From assembly GCA_030066335.1 (NCBI GenBank), contig JASJBV010000026.1, positions 1 to 33,056 of the forward strand: 33,056 bases of DNA, given 5' to 3'. The position numbers and the translations under genes are program-made. The stretch's first letter is position 1; the number at the start of each line of letters is the position of its first letter. Source of the stretch: Gammaproteobacteria bacterium (GTDB taxonomy: Bacteria; Pseudomonadota; Gammaproteobacteria; GCA-001735895). The notes beneath the pieces are model-generated. The model saw nothing but the letters and a program-made list of their open reading frames with translations, had not been told where the DNA came from and did not search any database. Below are positions 31,422 through 33,056 of this stretch, in pieces.

Positions 31422-31997
31422 TTTATTGCCAATTGGACGCTGTCCTTTCTTTAAACGCCAGATGGCTAGATAGACTAAAGAGACTAGTAGTACCAAGAAA
31501 AATAAAGTCGTTAACCCACTTTTAGCTATTGTAAAGCTACTAGCACTTTTCACTAAGTTTTCGGATACATCAGGAAAGGCATATAGCATTGCAACGATAC
31601 TCGCATTTTCAAGGTAATCGAATAATCCGGCAAATACTGGAACAAATGCTAGCAAGTGCACTCTTGAATGCTTTGGAAGCCCCTGCTTTAAAATCCATGT
31701 AATCATCAGAGCATATGAAACACCAAACATTGCCGGATAAACCAAATCAATTGGTATCTGAATAGTTAGGTATGCGTTTCTACCGTCTGGGCCCAGAGAT
31801 TTCAGCAGTTCGATAGCTTCTGCATAACTATACCCAGCTGGAGACATATCAAACAATATTGACTCTGGTGAAAAGCTCAAGACCAAAGGTATGGAATATC
31901 CTAAAATCGTACCATAAACCACGTTGGTCAAGACAAAAAGGATTAGCACCGCTCTGCCACTTGAAGCACTTTGTAAGAAAGATATTGCTCTATTCAT
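31416..31997 (-). CDS. membrane protein, 193 aa
   Basis: Four transmembrane segments: about 17-40 (AVLILFVLTNVVYGTILGYS), 88-106, 114-135 and 152-176 (LTTLFFLVLLVSLVYLAIW). A long polar loop with PEGSILFDMSPAGYSYAEAIELL-like content lies between the first two. I chose the ATG at 31997 (MNRAISFL); a TTG four codons earlier is the only alternative. Its TAA stop lies in GTTAGCC of the attC. No family recognised. Confidence 0.68.
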   Translation of the reverse strand: MNRAISFLQSASSGRAVLILFVLTNVVYGTILGYSIPLVLSFSPESILFDMSPAGYSYAEAIELLKSLGPDGRNAYLTIQIPIDLVYPAMFGVSYALMITWILKQGLPKHSRVHLLAFVPVFAGLFDYLENASIVAMLYAFPDVSENLVKSASSFTIAKSGLTTLFFLVLLVSLVYLAIWRLKKGQRPIGNKG

Positions 31998-32032
31998 TAA
32001 CGCTCTCAATGAAAGTTAGTTCGTCGTGTTAT

Positions 32033-32101
32033 GGCTAACGCCGTACTCAGCGGGTAGATCGACCGCAGGGAGATTTGATCCGATGCAGTGCCTTGTTATG
32101 C
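32033..32101 (-). other. attC site overlapping the GNAT 3' end
   Basis: A 69-bp site with GGCTAAC (32033-32039) and GTTATGC (32095-32101). The core GACCGCAGGGAG lies at 32061-32072. The GNAT reading frame enters this site and stops at 32047. Confidence 0.75.
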
Positions 32102-32604
32102 CTACTTAGTATTTTTAGTACGCGTTTGTTTTTTAACATACTTTTTGTGCCGCTAACACTTAGATATTTTTGTTTTTGCGGATGCTTGTTTAGTTTAAAA
32201 CCCAACTTTTCGTAAAGGCGTATTGCTGCAATGTTGTTCTTTAAAACCTCAGTTACTAACTTATCGAACTCCTCATTTAAAAGAGACTCTCTCGCTGCAT
32301 TTAAAAGTGCTAATAAAACTGGCCCACTACGATATTTTGGCAATATTTGAATAGATGAAATGTATATATCATTTTCATTATCCCAACTTCTGCAATATTG
32401 TAAGTAACCCGCAGTAGCACTATTAACTGATGCAACAAAAATAGTTGGATTACCCTCGAACCCTTTTCTTCTCATTTCTTCAGGAAATGTTACTCCGGCA
32501 TCAGAAAGTATTTGCCCCATTGTCAACTTATCTAGTTCAACTAATTGATCATCGAGTCCATCGACAAAAACCTCTGGCCCTATAAATTTTCTGATCTTGA
32601 CCAC
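32047..32604 (-). CDS. GNAT-like N-acetyltransferase with an attC-encoded C-terminal tail
   Basis: A 185-residue GNAT-fold protein. IYISSIQILPKYRSGPVLLALLNAA is the beta4/acetyl-CoA loop region, with a degenerate loop (YRSGPVLLA replaces Q-x-x-G-x-G/A), and AAIRLYEKLGFKLNKHP is the closing motif. Start is GTG at 32604; the first internal Met is 27 residues later. The final 18 residues or so (ending HRIKSPCGRSTR) are encoded by the attC, and so not conserved family sequence. Acceptor unknown. Confidence 0.78.
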   Translation of the reverse strand: MVKIRKFIGPEVFVDGLDDQLVELDKLTMGQILSDAGVTFPEEMRRKGFEGNPTIFVASVNSATAGYLQYCRSWDNENDIYISSIQILPKYRSGPVLLALLNAARESLLNEEFDKLVTEVLKNNIAAIRLYEKLGFKLNKHPQKQKYLSVSGTKSMLKNKRVLKILSRHNKALHRIKSPCGRSTR

Positions 32605-32619
32605 GTTCTATCTCTATAG

Positions 32620-32680
32620 GCATAACGTTTAAGCTAAGGGGCGCCGCTTTGCGGCGTCCCGATTGAGCGCCTTGTTAGAA
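32620..32680 (-). other. attC site
   Basis: A compact 61-bp site with GCATAAC (32620-32626) and GTTAGAA (32674-32680). GGCGCCGC-TTT-GCGGCGTCC makes a strong GC stem, with one extra G, the extrahelical base typical of attC. It lies between two genes. Confidence 0.8.
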
Positions 32681-32684
32681 GGCG

Positions 32685-33032
32685 CTAATTCCAGTTTATT
32701 TTAAAAGCCTTAGTTTTAGATTTAACATCAGGCCAAATTACTAGCTCATTACTGTGAGTATAGTAATACCCAACAGATTGCTCTGGCGATGGGTTTAGCA
32801 CGCCCACACTAGATTGTGATTTAACAAAATGAACAAGTATTTCATCTGGTGGGCCTTTATATTGCCCCATTACCTTTTTTATTAATTTAGTGGCCTGAAC
32901 GTCATTTTTTATTTTTAACTCACTACAGAGAACATACATTACATCTTGTTTTTCGTAACCTGGTACTACACTGTCACATTCAGCATATGCCAGTAAGGGT
33001 GTTAACAAGATGAGTGCGATGCTCTTTTTCAT
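32685..33032 (-). CDS. exported protein of unknown function, 115 aa
   Basis: A signal peptide at residues 1-17 (MKKSIALILLTPLLAYA, cleavage before ECDSV). The mature part has two Cys (ECDSV and VLCSELK) that may pair, then DVQATKLIKKVMGQYKGPPDEILVHF and SVGVLNPSPEQSVGYYYTHSN. It is probably periplasmic and soluble. No family recognised. The next attC begins just beyond its start, at 33038. Confidence 0.68.
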   Translation of the reverse strand: MKKSIALILLTPLLAYAECDSVVPGYEKQDVMYVLCSELKIKNDVQATKLIKKVMGQYKGPPDEILVHFVKSQSSVGVLNPSPEQSVGYYYTHSNELVIWPDVKSKTKAFKINWN

Positions 33033-33037
33033 AAGCC

Positions 33038-33056
33038 TTCTAACGCTTTACTGAGG
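33038..33056 (-). other. attC site cut by the right edge
   Basis: TTCTAACGC at 33038-33046 is a left box six bases from the neighbouring gene's start, followed by TTTACTGAGG to the end of the window. The array therefore continues to the right. Confidence 0.55.

Noticed and set aside
1-33056. Integron integrase, transposase, phage or plasmid genes
   Set aside because: No tyrosine recombinase, DDE transposase, replication or structural phage protein was seen on either strand.
1-33056. CRISPR array, tRNA or rRNA
   Set aside because: No regularly spaced identical repeats, cloverleaf-like sequence or rRNA segment was recognised; the attC sites are diverse and lie between genes.

Overview
The window looks like gammaproteobacterial chromosome, probably from an aquatic or sediment organism. 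That assignment is soft and rests on gene families: an AcuI/YhdH-type reductase, YaiI/DUF188, a LysE/RhtB exporter, GFA-type enzymes and many GNATs. Every supported gene but one lies on the minus strand. Nearly all are short single-domain accessory genes, and no core gene, rRNA, tRNA, transposase or CRISPR array was seen.

The main structure is an integron gene-cassette array. From about 15.6 kb to the right edge, and probably from 12.8 kb, genes are separated by attC-like sites. Each good site has an RYYYAAC box next to the start of one gene, one or more hairpins, and a GTTRRRY box touching the stop of the gene to its right. The clearest lie at 15592-15688, 17599-17672, 25593-25667, 26973-27075, 28480-28556, 29025-29087, 29417-29494, 29835-29914, 30359-30438, 30866-30931, 31311-31421, 32033-32101 and 32620-32680, with one cut by the right edge at 33038. 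Several share a GACCGnAGGGAG core, so they form a related family as expected of a sedentary chromosomal integron. Sites between 18.8 and 25 kb are more decayed. No integrase gene is present. Given cassette orientation, intI and attI should lie beyond the right edge.

Region 1-13.3 kb appears GC-richer. It holds an AcuI-like gene (cut by the left edge), two unknown genes, three VOC proteins, a cupin, an Asp-box propeller gene followed by a MoaD-like gene, two Rossmann-fold NAD(P)-binding proteins, a TauE/SafE permease, a GNAT, yaiI, an antibiotic-biosynthesis-monooxygenase-fold protein, a metallo-beta-lactamase-fold hydrolase, a Dabb-fold protein, a STAS-like protein, a haloacid-dehalogenase-like hydrolase and a methyltransferase. 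Most have their own ribosome binding site and are spaced 10-220 bp apart. One attC relic (12788-12853) resembles the intact site at 29025-29087, so at least the end of this block belonged to the array.

Region 13.3-18.7 kb holds three orphan proteins, an ABM-fold protein, a GFA-family protein, a quinone oxidoreductase broken by a one-base frameshift, and a divergent pair. The pair is a four-helix membrane protein and a MarR regulator (the only plus-strand gene). They are separated by a 41-bp near-perfect palindrome that overlaps two mirror-image promoters.

Region 18.7-33 kb holds AT-rich cassettes: four GNATs, a LysE exporter, a cupin, a two-gene cassette with an ankyrin protein, an F420-oxidoreductase-like protein, a uridine-kinase-like P-loop protein, an SRPBCC protein, an MDR dehydrogenase, three exported orphans and about ten small membrane proteins of unknown function. 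There is no pathway logic across cassettes; they read as independent accessory traits.
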